Part shown: positions 11,971 through 23,455 of the stretch, in pieces
How the letters are laid out: each line of letters starts with the position of its first letter
Position numbering within the stretch: position 1 is the first letter of the stretch
Assembly (NCBI GenBank): GCA_030159075.1
Contig: BROG01000648.1
Location: 82,001-146,000 of the forward strand
Direction: 5' to 3'
DNA: 64,000 bases
Origin: Atrina japonica
Lineage: Eukaryota > Mollusca > Bivalvia > Pterioida > Pinnidae
The notes under the pieces: model-generated
Seen by the model: only the letters and a program-made list of their open reading frames with translations
Databases searched by the model: none
Told to the model about the DNA's origin: nothing
Made by a program: the position numbers and the translations under genes

Positions 11971-12773
11971 GTTTTGTTATTAAAAACCCTACAACCATCA
12001 TTCCGAGCACCCATATTCTAAGAGTTGAAAGTAGCCACGACAAGATAGATCCTAATATGCCAAGTAATGCAGCTCCAAAACTAACTGCTAACTTTTTTAA
12101 CAGTTTACCAATGGCTACTAATTGTTTTTTCATCCATTCTTTTAATCCATCTTTATCTGATGGTGATGGTGGTGGCGTTGGAGCAGGAGGACTAACTGTT
12201 GTTCCAGGTATTAATAATTCTGCAAAAAAGCAATTGTCATACCGATTGCTGTTAATACACGAAAAATAGAGATACCTTGTTCCCTGAACAAATTCACAAT
12301 TCTCTCTCTCAAGGGTAGATTTTTATATAATAAATCATGAATACTGTCAAGTATGCTACTAAGGTTCAATTTTAGTTGACCCTTTAAATTTTTATATTTT
12401 CTTCCCTAATCTCCAATACATTTTTCATTTTATGAATTTCCCTTTCGATGTGATCTTTGTCATCAGGATTATTTTTTAAATCTTCTTCCCATTGCTATAT
12501 CTCTCTTTCTAATTCAATTTTTTTTTATACTTGAATAGTCAACTCATCACGATTGCGGGTCAAGGCAGTTTTAACTCCTTCCAAATCTCGCATATCTTCT
12601 TCTGTGATTAAAGTTTGTATTGATGTAAATAATTTTTCAATTCCATCATCAATTCTTTTAACATTTGTTTGATCATTCATGTCAGCCATTTCTATTTCTT
12701 CTATCTCTTGGGTGAGACTTTTAGCTTCATTTGAAACTTTGTTGAGTTGTTGCACGGGGAGTTCTTCGATCAT
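11945..12773 (-). pseudogene. Broken coiled-coil / Pro-rich / transmembrane element protein
   Basis: Minus-strand protein layout: a start MIEELPVQQLNKVSNEAK, a long Glu/Lys coiled coil (12770-12430, interrupted after DELTIQV by a stop at 12525), then a degraded amphipathic segment. A proline-rich linker (PPAPTPPPPSPSDKDG, about 12145-12195) and a C-terminal hydrophobic pair follow (GAALLGILGSILSWLLSTL and WVLGMMVVGFLI), ending NESKKSH at 11945. The coiled coil + Pro-linker + KKQL...LSWLL hydrophobic tail combination is a recurring protein of this element group; membrane anchoring is inferred. Stops and frameshifts make it non-functional. Confidence 0.6.
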
Positions 12774-12865
12774 ACCTAATACTCTAAGTAAATTAACGCC
12801 ATATGGCCTTAAAGTGTTAATCGCATAAAATTTTATTTTTTTTTTGTTTTAGTTTCCCACGTTAA

Positions 12866-13196
12866 TTAATATAATTCCTTTCCTTGTCTAACCCACAAAT
12901 GACCATCCCTCGATGATATAACCTTCAAATTGACTTTAATCCCAAACTTAGATCTATGTTTTGCCCACTCATCCCATAACGCTGCGGTTGTTTTTTCGGA
13001 CGCTACATTACTTTTATCTAAACCTCGTGGTAAATCGCCTACATCCACCTATTGTGTCATCATCTGTAACATTATCGTATTTTGAAATGTTTTGTTGATC
13101 ATCATCATCATCATCGCCTAAATGTGGCATATTTTCATCCTCGTCGGGATTTACATTACCATGATCATAAACAGAAATCTCTAAATTTTCTGCCAT
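12866..13196 (-). pseudogene. Short acidic element protein, frameshifted
   Basis: Begins MAENLEISVYDHGN with a poly-Asp stretch (GDDDDDDQQN), then shifts frame near 13040 into LPRGLDKSNVASEKTTAALW and DGHLWVRQGKELY. It is read divergently from the capsid-like gene, with only 42 bp of AT-rich DNA between the two start codons, which probably served as a bidirectional promoter. No domain recognised. Confidence 0.5.
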
Positions 13197-13238
13197 TTTA
13201 TCAACTTTTAAAATTTTTTATCTATCATTTTTAAAAAT

Positions 13239-14505
13239 ATGAACATCTATGGCAATAAAATGGACCCCGACCGTCGGTTGAGGATCCCTCATGGCATAAA
13301 AGGAATTCAACAAAGTGTCGCTATTTCTCATAATCCTTCTACAATCTCAGAAAACGAAACGTTAACCGTTCGTTTTCCTAATATGGGAGAAAATGATATG
13401 ATTGTCCCTGGAACCACTAAAATAGCTTTTTCTATCGAGGCGGCAGTGGATGGGGGGGACATTACAAAACTCGGTCTTTTTAATAATTTAGGGCGAAATA
13501 TCGTAAAGAAATTAGAGGTAAAGATGAGTGGTAATACTATTTTATCCATCGATGATGCCGATAAATGGCTTGTGTATAAAGTTCTGTGGCTCCCTGAGAG
13601 TGAATGTCAAAACATGATATATCAAGGTATTCAAGGCACAACTTTGAATATCAATCGATCACGACCTGTTCGAAAACTTGGTGTGGGCGAAATATATGAA
13701 GTTGCAGCAGCCTATGGAAACCGTTTTTGTATACCTCTAGATTTTGAGTTGTTAGAAACGCATGAACCTTACTACAAATCTGGATTGAAAGACTGATTAG
13801 AATATATGATTACTTTTAATGATTTTAAAAAGGTCGTCATTGCGGCTGACGATGATAAAGAGGTAAGTTATACCATCAACAACATCTGTCTCGAATTCGA
13901 TAAAGTGACGTATAAGACAGAGAGTATGCCAAGGTCAACACGTTATTTATTTTGACTGTATCCTTCGATATAGAAAATCAACCATCAGAAAATCTGATGC
14001 TGTTCTCAATTATCAAATCAATACGCCGGCTAAGAGTTTGGCAGGTGTACTTTTCCTATTTGAGGATACAACACGAAAAGATGTTGAAGATTTTTACAAT
14101 CCACAAATTAAAAAGGTTGAAGTTAAAATAGAAGGTCAACCGAATCAGTTGTACAGCCAAGATATGAGAGCGTATCAACAATATGATGAAATAAAAAAAT
14201 GGTTAGTCCAAGGTAGAAATAGAGATCCGTGAGTGGGACAAGTAGTGACCTAAACAGCAATGACCGATATGACTGTGAGAAAATATTTACACAATCATTA
14301 TGGATTATGGTTAGATCTACAAAGTACCAATGATAATGGTCTTCACAGAATGGGACGAGAGTTACAAAATTTATCGGAAAGTATTTCAGTCAGAATTGAA
14401 AGAGAAGAGGAAGTTGATACCGATCCTCTAGATGTGTATATCTACGCAGTAAAAGATACGCAGATAAATCTTCAAGATGGCCGATTTGTAACAGTGATAT
14501 CTTAA
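13239..14505 (+). pseudogene. Major-capsid-like gene, inactivated by stops and a frameshift
   Basis: The longest element gene. The likely start is the second ATG at 13260 (MDPDRRLRIPHGIKG), with an alternative at 13239. Block 1 (to 13793) includes IPGT-like 'IVPGTTKIAFSIEA', 'NIVKKLEVKMSGNTI' and 'IPLDFELLETHEPYY'. The reading frame then hits a TGA at 13794-13796 that looks like a CGA-to-TGA transition. It resumes in frame (LEYMITFNDF), shifts frame around 13950, and continues with 'SLAGVLFLFEDTTRKDVEDF' and 'GQPNQLYSQDMRAYQQYDE'. TGA (14230) and TAA (14251) follow, then 'YLHNHYGLWLDLQSTNDNG' to 14505. The total of about 420 residues and beta-rich character fit a jelly-roll-type capsid protein. 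The capsid assignment rests on family recollection and context (next to an ATPase), not on a search. Confidence 0.6.
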
Positions 14506-14530
14506 AATTTTTTTTTGTTTTTTAATAAAA

Positions 14531-14612
14531 ATGTTTATTAAAGAACCTCATTACGCAATTATATGCGGTGATACGAGATGTGGCAAGACAGAATTTGTTT
14601 TACATCTTTTAA
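14531..14612 (+). pseudogene. Truncated start of packaging-type ATPase
   Basis: Starts 26 bp after the capsid-like gene: MFIKEPHYAIICGDTRCGKT. It has a P-loop (GDTRCGKT, Walker A) following a hydrophobic beta strand, as in FtsK/HerA-type DNA-packaging ATPases of Polinton and NCLDV-like viruses. Coding character ends after about 27 residues, at 'cttttaaccctaaccctc', where sequence turns into ordinary AT-rich intron. Walker B and the rest are absent. This marks the right boundary of the element. Confidence 0.6.
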
Positions 14613-15036
14613 CCCTAACCCTCTTATTTGACCTTTACATGTGCAAAACATCTACTGTTTAACCCAATAATGAACTTTATATGACCTCTTATTTAACCTT
14701 TACAAGTGTAATGGTATGCCAGCTGAGGTATCAAAGTTTGTTGATAAAGCACATTGAAACATTGAAATGAGAAATAACATAGTGGACACCCTAAAAATTA
14801 TTTGTATTACATTGTAAGTTTTGTCATTATTGTCTTACAGTTTCAGAGATGGAAATTGATGATTGATGTAGGTTACGCTTTGTGTCAATATCAGTCATAC
14901 AAATTTTATTTTTCAATATTTCATTTCCCACCAAGATGTTGTGATTAACATTAAGAAATGACTGTAAGTGAAACACCACAAGGTTTTACCTAGGCTATGG
15001 ATTTACACCAATGAAGTGTGAGTTATATCCCCTTAC
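14613..15036. other. Intron sequence between element and exon E
   Basis: AT-rich, with an imperfect repeat of 'cctcttatttgacctttac' (14623 and 14689). No gene seen. Confidence 0.5.
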
Positions 15037-15220
15037 CAATAGCTGCATATTTTGGTGTCTGAGGATCACCCATCAAACTGTATCTGACATGGGCTAACTG
15101 TACTGCCCAACCTGGGAGCCACCAGGTGTCGGGATACACGTCTGTACTATTATTAGCATAGTCCAATGGATCCGAGTAAAAAACAACACCTATGGCACCA
15201 TTCTCTTCTGCATGTTTTAC
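15037..15220 (-). CDS. NAALADase-like gene, exon E (PA domain)
   Basis: This 184-bp exon (61 codons + 1) has acceptor tttacag and donor TTG|gtaagg. It reads VKHAEENGAIGVVFYSDPLDYA ... DVYPDTWWLPGWAVQ ... GDPQTPKYAAI. These match the family signatures GAKGVILYSDPADY, YPDGWNLPG and GDPLTPGYP. The segment after WWLPG is AVQLAHVRY where vertebrate enzymes have a GVQRGN-type sequence, so the Asn257-equivalent substrate contact appears to be His. One sequon (NST) is present. It follows exon D directly with no missing residues, so the 17-kb intron between them is a true single intron. Confidence 0.94.
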
Positions 15221-15621
15221 CTGTAAAAATTATAGAAAATGTGAGTTTCATAAAAGGTATCAAAGGCATTTGCATGAAATACATCCTTCAGAGTAGAAAT
15301 ACATTGTTTTGGGGTTGTTTAGTCTGTTCCTACATTCATTTGTTAACTGTCGCCAAGTAACCAACGCTTGTCATAGTGCATGTATTGTCAATATTTACAT
15401 ATTATAGTTTTCAAACTGAAAAGCAAAATAATGGAATTGAGGGTTGATAGGAGCTTGTTTACTTGATTAACTAAGTACATCTAGACCTTTCTGCAATATT
15501 AGCTGAAGCTTATTGTTTCCAGACATTTATTATGTCATTATGCTACTATATCACATGAATGTACTAGAAAGGTCATTTCTTTATTGTTAATGATCTAGTG
15601 TTTTCTGGAACTGTAATAGGT

Positions 15622-15757
<136 letters not shown>

Positions 15758-15779
15758 TATGTATAGGTAGATGGTCAGT

Positions 15780-16225
15780 TTGAAGAAGAGACCAGTTAAG
15801 ACTAAGGGGAGACCAGTTAAGATTAAGTACAGACCAGTTAAGATTAAGGGGAGACCAGTTAAGATTAAGTGGAGACCAGTTAAGATTAAGGGGAGACCAG
15901 TTAAGATTAAGGGGAGACCAGTTAAGATTAAGTACAGACCAGTTAAGATTAAGGGGAGACCAGTTAAGATTAAGTACAGACCAGTTAAGATTAAGTGGAG
16001 ACAAGTTAAGGTCAAATGGAGACCAGTTAAGATTAAGTGGAGACCAGTTAAGATTAAGTGGAGACCAGTTAAGATTAAGTGGAGACAAGTTAAGGTCAAA
16101 TGGAGACCAGTTAAGATTAAGTGGAGACCAGTTAAGATTAAGTGGAGACCAGTTAAGATTAAGTGGAGACAAGTTAAGGTCAAATGGAGACCAGTTAAGA
16201 TTAGGTTAAGACCAGTTGAAACCAA
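15780..16225. repeat. Minisatellite, 21-bp unit (agaccagttaagattaag + 3 bp)
   Basis: About 21 copies. Because 21 is divisible by three both strands stay open, giving a plus-strand heptapeptide repeat (RPVKIKW) and minus-strand repeats (NLNWSPL, LILTGLH). A triplet of units with 'acaagttaaggtcaaatgg' recurs at 16003, 16085 and 16168, showing an 84-bp higher-order block. Not a gene. Confidence 0.95.
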
Positions 16226-16297
16226 GTTCCGAACAGTTAACACCAAGGGAGAGTAATCAAGACCAAGCTAGGAGAGCATACCTCATCTTATACGGTA

Positions 16298-17136
16298 CAG
16301 TCTAACGTTGATTATCCGGACACTGATTATACAGATTTTCTGCTTGTATGGACAATGCCATGTCCCAAAATATTTTTAACCATGTGTTACCGACTGTCCA
16401 CAAGTTGGCAAAAATAGGGGGGAGATACGGGAGGACATGTAAAAATTATTTCACAATAATGACACTACCAAGTCATGTAAAATTAAATTTTTTCACCTGT
16501 GTAACTTGTTTTAAATTGATATGTCAAGTACAAAATTAAGACATTGACGGCTAGAAAAAATAGCTTTAACAAGGAATTTGATTATGATTAAAGCAATGTG
16601 GTACAGGCACCCCATATCAGGCCTCATGCTATGGAAATCTAGGTCAAGACTAGAAGGAGTTTGCAACAGACCAAAGTTTCAGATTTCTTCAAATCACAGT
16701 GAATTTTAGGACTAAAGATAATGTCAGTGAGCTAACACTTCAGTGATTTTCCCATTCCTATTAACGAGAGAACATCTGTAGGTGTAAAATTAATGACATG
16801 AAGTAGGCTACATAAGGATCTAGATTTACATGTGATTTCAGTCATGCAATTTAATATGAAGTGAAATCGTGTTTTTTTCATACATACACACACGTATGTT
16901 AGGTCTATATTTTACTAGCAGAGAACTTTACTTTAACTTATCAACAAATTAAAATTACAACATGCCTGTGAAATCATCAATGTTTCTTCAGTGACATAAT
17001 CACAGAGAATGACCAACTTAACACTATCTAAATTTGGGATGTACGGACTTCAACAATATGATCGATCATCCAGAGGACCAATTTTCCAGACTTTTTATGT
17101 GTCTCCCATTCAGTCCGGATAATTGGCGTTAGACTA
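16298..17136. mobile_element. 839-bp TA-flanked MITE (pogo/Tc1-mariner-like ends)
   Basis: Left end CAGTCTAACGTTGATTATCC is matched by the reverse complement of the right end (ggataattggcgttagacta). The direct target duplication is TA at 16296-16297 and 17137-17138. TA duplication, CAGT-type ends and 'ATCCGGA' in the repeat are typical of pogo/Tigger-derived non-autonomous elements. The interior shows no transposase. Confidence 0.85.
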
Positions 17137-17772
17137 TATATTGAAAAATATATGGAACTCAGAAGTAGTGTTTATAAATAATATTTCCTTCAGATTGGAA
17201 TTTATGTGTGTATTCATGTGGATCTCGGGCTATAGGAACTGTGAACAACATTAATATCCTGAGTACCATCATTTAGATTAAGTTTTTGTTTTGTTGTTGT
17301 TAATAAAATTTATCAATTTACTTGACTGTATTCTTGATTTTTGCTGGCATAATTTAGGGTAATTCTGACCCATAACGTCATAAAATATTCTGCCTTATAC
17401 TTGTACAGTCTCATTATGATGGAACAGCAAAATCTAAGGTAGAACAATAAAGTATAGAGTTTTTCTGAGCGATATATATCTTAGTGTGGTCATTTTATGT
17501 ATGAGGGTACATCAATTTGTGATATCATATAAGAAACTTCATATACAGCTGATATAAAATGCCATCCAGACTGACACTGAATGTACGGGAGATAGCTGTA
17601 AGAAATCTAAATACATGTGTAATCATGTGACTTTACAAAACATTGAGGCACAACAATAAACTAAACAAAATTAACTAAAGCCCTATTGCTTATCCTGTGT
17701 GTCTGACTCAGGAGAAAATCATTAAATGAAATCATGGTGTAGAGCAAAACTAAACATTTAATAATAATTTAG

Positions 17773-19038
17773 AACAAGAGGTCCATGGGCCACATTGCTC
17801 ACCTGAACTGTGTTGGTATCTTGCAAAAGTTACAAATATGGGAATCTCAATTTACAAATTATTTTAACACTCATTGGGAGTGAAGGAGATTTAAAAATGA
17901 ATGAAAATGACAAAGTCAGGAAAGAAAGGGTTAATTTTAAAAATTAATTTTCCAATTTATCGAGTCATACATCCATGTAAATCTCTCATATCCATGCAGT
18001 AGTTCTGGAGAAGATTTTCAAAGAGGGGTACCCTCTCACACTTACTTTGCCCCACCCTGGATCCAAATCTGAGCTGATCTGGACCAAAAACACAAATCCG
18101 GTAGGGGACCCTGGGTTCTAGCTTCCTGTAAGGTTTTGTCAAAATCAGCAGTTTTGAATAACAAGCTGAGACTATGAATAAATGTTTCCCCGCCCCCTTC
18201 ACTTTATTGCAATTCATAAATGAATGCATCATGATGAATAACAGGGGAGGAAATTAAAGAAATCATAAAAAAATGAATGAAAATTACAAAGTCTAAAAAG
18301 TTGTCAAAAACGCATAAAAAAATTCTATGAAATTAACAAATTTGAATCATACATCTAAGTAGTTCACTAAGAATCAGTTTTTCAATCCATGCAGCAGAAG
18401 AAGATTTTCACAGAGAGGTACCCTCATAGGCCTATTTACCCCACTCTGGCTCCACCTCTACTGGGTTAGGGTTACTACATTCCCTAAAGCGGTTTTGAAG
18501 AAAAAGGTAACAGTGTGAAAAGCTACACCCTCTTCATTTTTGCAGTCTTAACAAATTCAGAAAAAAATCAAATTTCAGCAAAATTCTTCCAAAAAAGCAT
18601 TTCTCTACCTAAAGTAAAACACATAAAATGAATGCATTGTAATGAATAAAAGGGGAGAAAATCAAAGAAATCATACAAAAATGTATGAAAATAAAAAAGT
18701 CTAAAAAGACATCAAAAACATGTTCTGATTTCTACAAGATTACCAAACTTGAATCATACATCTATGTAGATATAAATTGTTCAATCCATTTAGCAGTTCT
18801 GGAGGAGATGATTTTTGACCCATCATGGGTCCACCCTGAGCCAATCTGACCGAAATTAACAAACTTGGTAAAGGACCTTGAGTACTCACTTACTATAAAG
18901 TTTCATAAAATTCCCTTCAGCCAGTGTGGAGAAGAAGTTGAAAATGTGAAAAGTTAACAGACAGGTGGATGGTACAACAGACAAACAAAAAGTGATCAGA
19001 AAAGCTCACATGAACCTTTCGTTCAGGTGAGCTAAAAA
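17773..19038 (+). mobile_element. Dispersed repeat bounded by gctcacctgaac / gttcaggtgagc
   Basis: It opens with agaacaagaggtccatgggc and gctcacctgaac (17797-17808). It closes with a hairpin (agctcacatgaac-ctttc-gttcaggtgagct, 19003-19034) followed by aaaaa. Inside are about three diverged tandem monomers of roughly 400 bp, recognisable by 'gaaatcata', 'aaagtctaaaaag', 'atccatgcagcag' and 'ttttcacagagaggtaccc'. I recognise this as a common bivalve repeat. A rolling-circle (Helitron-like) origin is possible because of the 3' hairpin but unproven. Confidence 0.75.
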
Positions 19039-19134
19039 TGAACCCTTCCATCACTATAGATCACACTTAACTGGTCTACAATAGAAAAAACAGACTAGTC
19101 CATGTGGATACAAAGTGGTGACAGTTTTAAAGTC

Positions 19135-19468
<334 letters not shown>

Positions 19469-19906
19469 AAACCATAACACCACAGTATTATGAAGAAATA
19501 AAGAGGGATATGGAAGAAGATAGAGAAGAAAAAAAAGTGGGGGTAAGAGATAGCATTCACTGTATACATATATGAAGGTATACATTGGTTGCTAGAAAAT
19601 GAAATATTTTCATTAAATTCAGTACAGAGAATTGAAAATACATATCAATTATATTAATAAACAACATATTTATTTGTATACCTATATACATGTAAACTCA
19701 GTTTCTTATACATGCGATACATGTAAAACAATCAAATTTGTTTTATTTAAGCAAAGTTGTCAGACACCCTCAGGCTAAAAGATGAATATCAATAATAATA
19801 ATAAGTTAGTGTTTAATCATTGAAGTTAAAAGTTTGTAGTAAAGTTTTCCATTTTCCCCAAAATTATCCTTGAAATTGGTACCTTTACAGTGAGCAATAC
19901 ATAACT

Positions 19907-21191
19907 CTACTTGATAATGGTCATATAGATTCCATGAATAAGAGTGTCAATGTTAAATGGTTTACACCAACATCTAGTTTTATAAATATGCTGTTTTATA
20001 ATCAATATTATTTCATTGTTTGTATTATTTTCGTAATTGTTATTGTCATCTGGATGTACATGTAAACCAAGTACAAATAAATATTTGTTTATTAAAAATG
20101 GAATTGAGAAACTGTCTACTAAAGATTTGAAATTGTTCAAAAATTGTTTAACTTCTTGACATTCCCAAAGGACGTGAATAATTGTCTCAGTTTCATTGTT
20201 ACAAAAGTTACATAGTGGACTTACTTATCTATTTTACTTATAAATAGATTTGTTGTTAGTACATAGTGGACATACATCTTTATCTATTTTACGTATAAAT
20301 AGATTTGTTGTTAGTATATAGTGGACGTACATCTTTATCTATTTTACTTATAAATAGATTTGTTGTTAGTACATAGTGGACGTACATCTTTATCTATTTT
20401 ACTTATAAATAGATTTGCTGTTAGTATATAGTGGACGTACATCTTTATCTATTTTACTTATAAATAGATTTGTTGTTAGTATATAGTGGACGTACATCTT
20501 TATCTATTTTACTTATAAATAGATTTGTTGTTAGTACATAGTGGACGTACATCTTTATCTATTTTACTTATAAATAGATTTGTTGTTAGTATATAGTGGA
20601 CGTACATCTTTATCTATTTTACTTATAAATAGATTTGTTGTTAGTACATAGTGGACGTACATCTTTATCTATTTTACGTATAAATAGATTTGCTGTTAGT
20701 ATATAGTGGACGTACATCTTTATCTATTTTACTTATAAATAGATTTGTTGTTAGTATATCATGCACTACTCTGAATTGAAACCATTGTAATTTTTTGTTC
20801 TTTTGCTGAGGTAAAAATTTGTTCAAATATTTCTACCAGTTTTCTTTGGTCTATTTGAAATATTTCTTTCCATCTTTTTATTCCTGTAGGCTTTGCATTA
20901 TTTGTGTTAAGTATGTTGTAAATATTTTTATCCCTTTGATTTACTGAAACAAAATGTGATATTTAAAGGTATGGAGGACTTTGTCAGTGTACTATATTCA
21001 TGTAAATTATAAAAGGGGAAAAGCTTATAAATAGCAGTAATGAGTCCATAATATTTCCAAAAATTATTTTGTATACCATATTTTCCTTTTAACTCTTCAA
21101 AATTGTAAAATATTTTGTTACGGACATCCTTCAACAGGTCACTCACAACAATGATACCCCTGCTGTACCAGTCTCTTTTGAGTATTATCAT
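19907..21191 (-). pseudogene. LINE C-terminal region with Cys-rich finger, expanded internally
   Basis: It contains 'WYSRGIIVVSDLL' and 'FYNFEELKGKYGI' (about 21,170-21,060), a typical C-terminal block after RT. A run of 55-bp repeats follows at 20,222-20,756, then 'CNFCNNETETIIHVLWEC' (about 20,210-20,155), the CxxC...H....C finger near the end of many LINE ORF2 proteins. Sequence continues to about 19,840. Confidence 0.75.
20222..20756. repeat. 55-bp tandem repeat inside the LINE
   Basis: About 9.7 copies of ctttatctattttacttata + aatagatttgttgttagtacatagtggacgtacat. The unit encodes, on the minus strand, part of the LINE just before its finger (NKSIY..DKDVRPL). It is therefore an amplification of LINE coding sequence, and since 55 is not a multiple of three it breaks the frame each time. 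Confidence 0.95.
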
Positions 21192-21226
21192 TAATTTTTA
21201 TCTTTTCATTGTACCAATTGGTGTTT

Positions 21227-22480
21227 TTAAGAGTAGTTCCCCTTTATTATTTTGTATATTATTTCTTTCACAAAATAATTGATTCTGAAGTCGATCTCTA
21301 CAAATTTTAATATATTTATTAACAATAGTAAATCAATATCAATTTGAGACATTAGTAAACATTGCCATTTAGGCTCTCCATTGTTTTTCAGAAGTTTTTT
21401 AATCCAAGCTAATATTAAAATCTCTTTTAATTTGGTCCCTTTTACCATCCCACAAAAAATAAAAAAATAAGTGAAATGATCTTTTAAATAGTAAACTCAT
21501 CAGGGGTTGGTAGGGAGACAAACAAATGATTAATTGAGAAAGAAGCAGTGATTTAATTATATGAATTTTTCCAATGGGGGTGATCTTTCTTTTTCTCCAT
21601 GAGTCAATTAAAGCTTTACTGATATTTATTTTTAATCCGGAAATTACAGAAAATTTTTCTAAAACAGAAATTGCCTCTTTTATGGATTTTTTTAACCATC
21701 AAGAATTAAGGATGTATCATCCGTGTATTGTAAAATTAGTATTGGACAGTTACTGACCTTAATACCAGAAATATTCTTATTATTTCATTACCAAATCCCC
21801 CAAAAAGTCAAAACTTTAAACATAAAAGTCCAAATGATTGAATCAAACGCTTTTTCAAAATCAATCAGGAATAACATTCCTGGTATATTTCTTTCCTCTG
21901 TATATTGTATAATTTTGTAAACTAGACATTTTTCCCACTGTACCTCCCCTCTAAGAAAACTGTCTGACCTTTATCAATAATTTTAGATATAACTGATCTT
22001 AATCTTTTTACTATAACCCCAGATGCTATTTTATAAACTACATTCTAAAGTGAGATAGGTTTCCATTTTTTTTAAACTGTCTAGATTTGCCTTCTTTTGG
22101 AATGCATGTTATTATTCCCAGACACTGTGTTATTGGTAGTTCCCCCTTTTTGAGGACATAGTTAATAGATCAGGGTTAGGGTGTTACAAATGACCCTAAA
22201 TATTTCCAAAAGCAATTGAAAAATTCTGCTGAATATCAATCAGATCCTAGACTTTTATTATTTTTCATGTTTTTCCAAATATTTCCAGTTTCTTCTAAAT
22301 ATATTAAGCCCTTGGTGTTTGGGGAATCACTATTATTCAATACTGGAATATGATTATTATTTATATCCCAAAATTCTTCTATGGTGATATCTTCATCCAC
22401 CACATGATTATAATCATACAGTTTCTGATAAAAGAGAAAAAACCTCTTGTAAAATATCATCTTGTTTTGTTACTACTGTA
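21227..22480 (-). pseudogene. LINE reverse transcriptase, fragmented
   Basis: Visible RT landmarks, in order on the minus strand: 'NNKSLGSD' (RT-0/1), about 21,890-21,780 'LIDFEKAFDSIIWTFMFKVL', and 'LQYTDDTSLILDG' at about 21,705-21,745, which is the catalytic YxDD box with Thr in place of the usual Ala. 'SGLKINISKA' follows near 21,620-21,640. Plus-strand open frames here are shadows. Confidence 0.85.
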
Positions 22481-22683
22481 CCATCCTCTTTCTCTATTTT
22501 AGGTATTACTTTTGACATAAAATTTCTATTCTCAAGATTAAGAAAATATTTTGTGGGTTTCCCCGTCCTCAGCCCATTTAACTTTTGACCTAATGATCAT
22601 ACACCCCTTTAATTTAGAATTTCGTAAATCCTGTAATTCTGATCTCAAAGTATCAAACTCTGCTGAAAAGTCTTCACCTACAT

Positions 22684-23455
22684 CTACAAGACTCTGAATG
22701 TTCTCTGAAAGAAATTTTTCTGTAAGATTTTGTTGCTATATAGTTTCCCCCTAATTTCCATAAGTAGAACTTCCAGAAAATGTTGATCATCAATAACAAA
22801 CTGCAATTCAGTATCTGAAATATCACAAATGGAATCCAAATTATAGACTGGTACAGCATACTGGGATTTTACTGATGCAATACAAGCTTTAACAATATTA
22901 AGATTATCAACATCTTGTAATAAGGAGCTGTTAAACTTCCACAATCCTGCACCTATCTTAAAATTATTTAATTGAAGAGTAATTTTGGGGAAAGAGTGAT
23001 CAGATCTGTATCCTGCATCTACATTTGCACTAAAAATATTTGATAATAAATTCTCAGAGACTAAAAAATATCTAAACAAGGCTGTTTCACAGGGTTACAT
23101 TTTCTCCATGTATATCTGATCAAGTCAGGATGAAGCTCTCTATATACCGGTATATCTGTGAGTGAATATTGTTCAATAATTTCTACAACTTTGGCTTTTT
23201 GTTCTTTATATTTTTGTAACTTTTATCATAATCAAGTTCAGGTGTTAGTACAAGGTTAAAATCTCCACATATGATTACTTTTTCATTCTTAAAATCATCA
23301 ACAGTTTGTGAAATTTGATCATAAAATGAGGGGTTATCTTGATTTGGTCCATAGACAGTAATAAGTGTTAATCTTGAGTCCTGAATTTGAATGTTTAAAG
23401 CTAAAAAATTGCCAGTTCTATCTTTTTTCTCTTTAAAAACTTTCCCTTCATATTA
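22684..23455 (-). pseudogene. LINE endonuclease domain, 5'-truncated
   Basis: The minus frame at about 23,420-23,225 gives 'LITVYGPNQDNPSFYDQIS' and 'VIICGDFNLVLTPELDYD', the YGPN and GDFN motifs of AP-type endonucleases. After frame changes, 'AGYRSDHSFPKITLQLN' supplies the SDH catalytic motif and 'GLWKFNSSLLQD' the typical following block. It is the 5'-most part of the element still present. Confidence 0.85.

Larger units (their letters stand above)
8310..14612. mobile_element. Degraded virus-derived (Polinton/Maverick-like) element
   Basis: A compact run of about eight gene remnants on both strands with almost no spacing, unlike the surrounding intron. It includes a capsid-like gene, the start of a Walker-A packaging-type ATPase, coiled-coil/transmembrane and structural-type proteins. 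All are broken by stops and frameshifts. I recognise the set as one that recurs in mollusc and cnidarian assemblies. I could not find terminal inverted repeats, integrase or DNA polymerase B, so this is a truncated copy. The right edge is inside the ATPase gene at about 14612. The left edge is uncertain (8260-8330). The precise class (Polinton, adintovirus-like, other) is inference. Confidence 0.65.

Noticed and set aside
14608..14624. Interstitial telomere
   Set aside because: Only two aaccct units, too short to be more than chance or microhomology.
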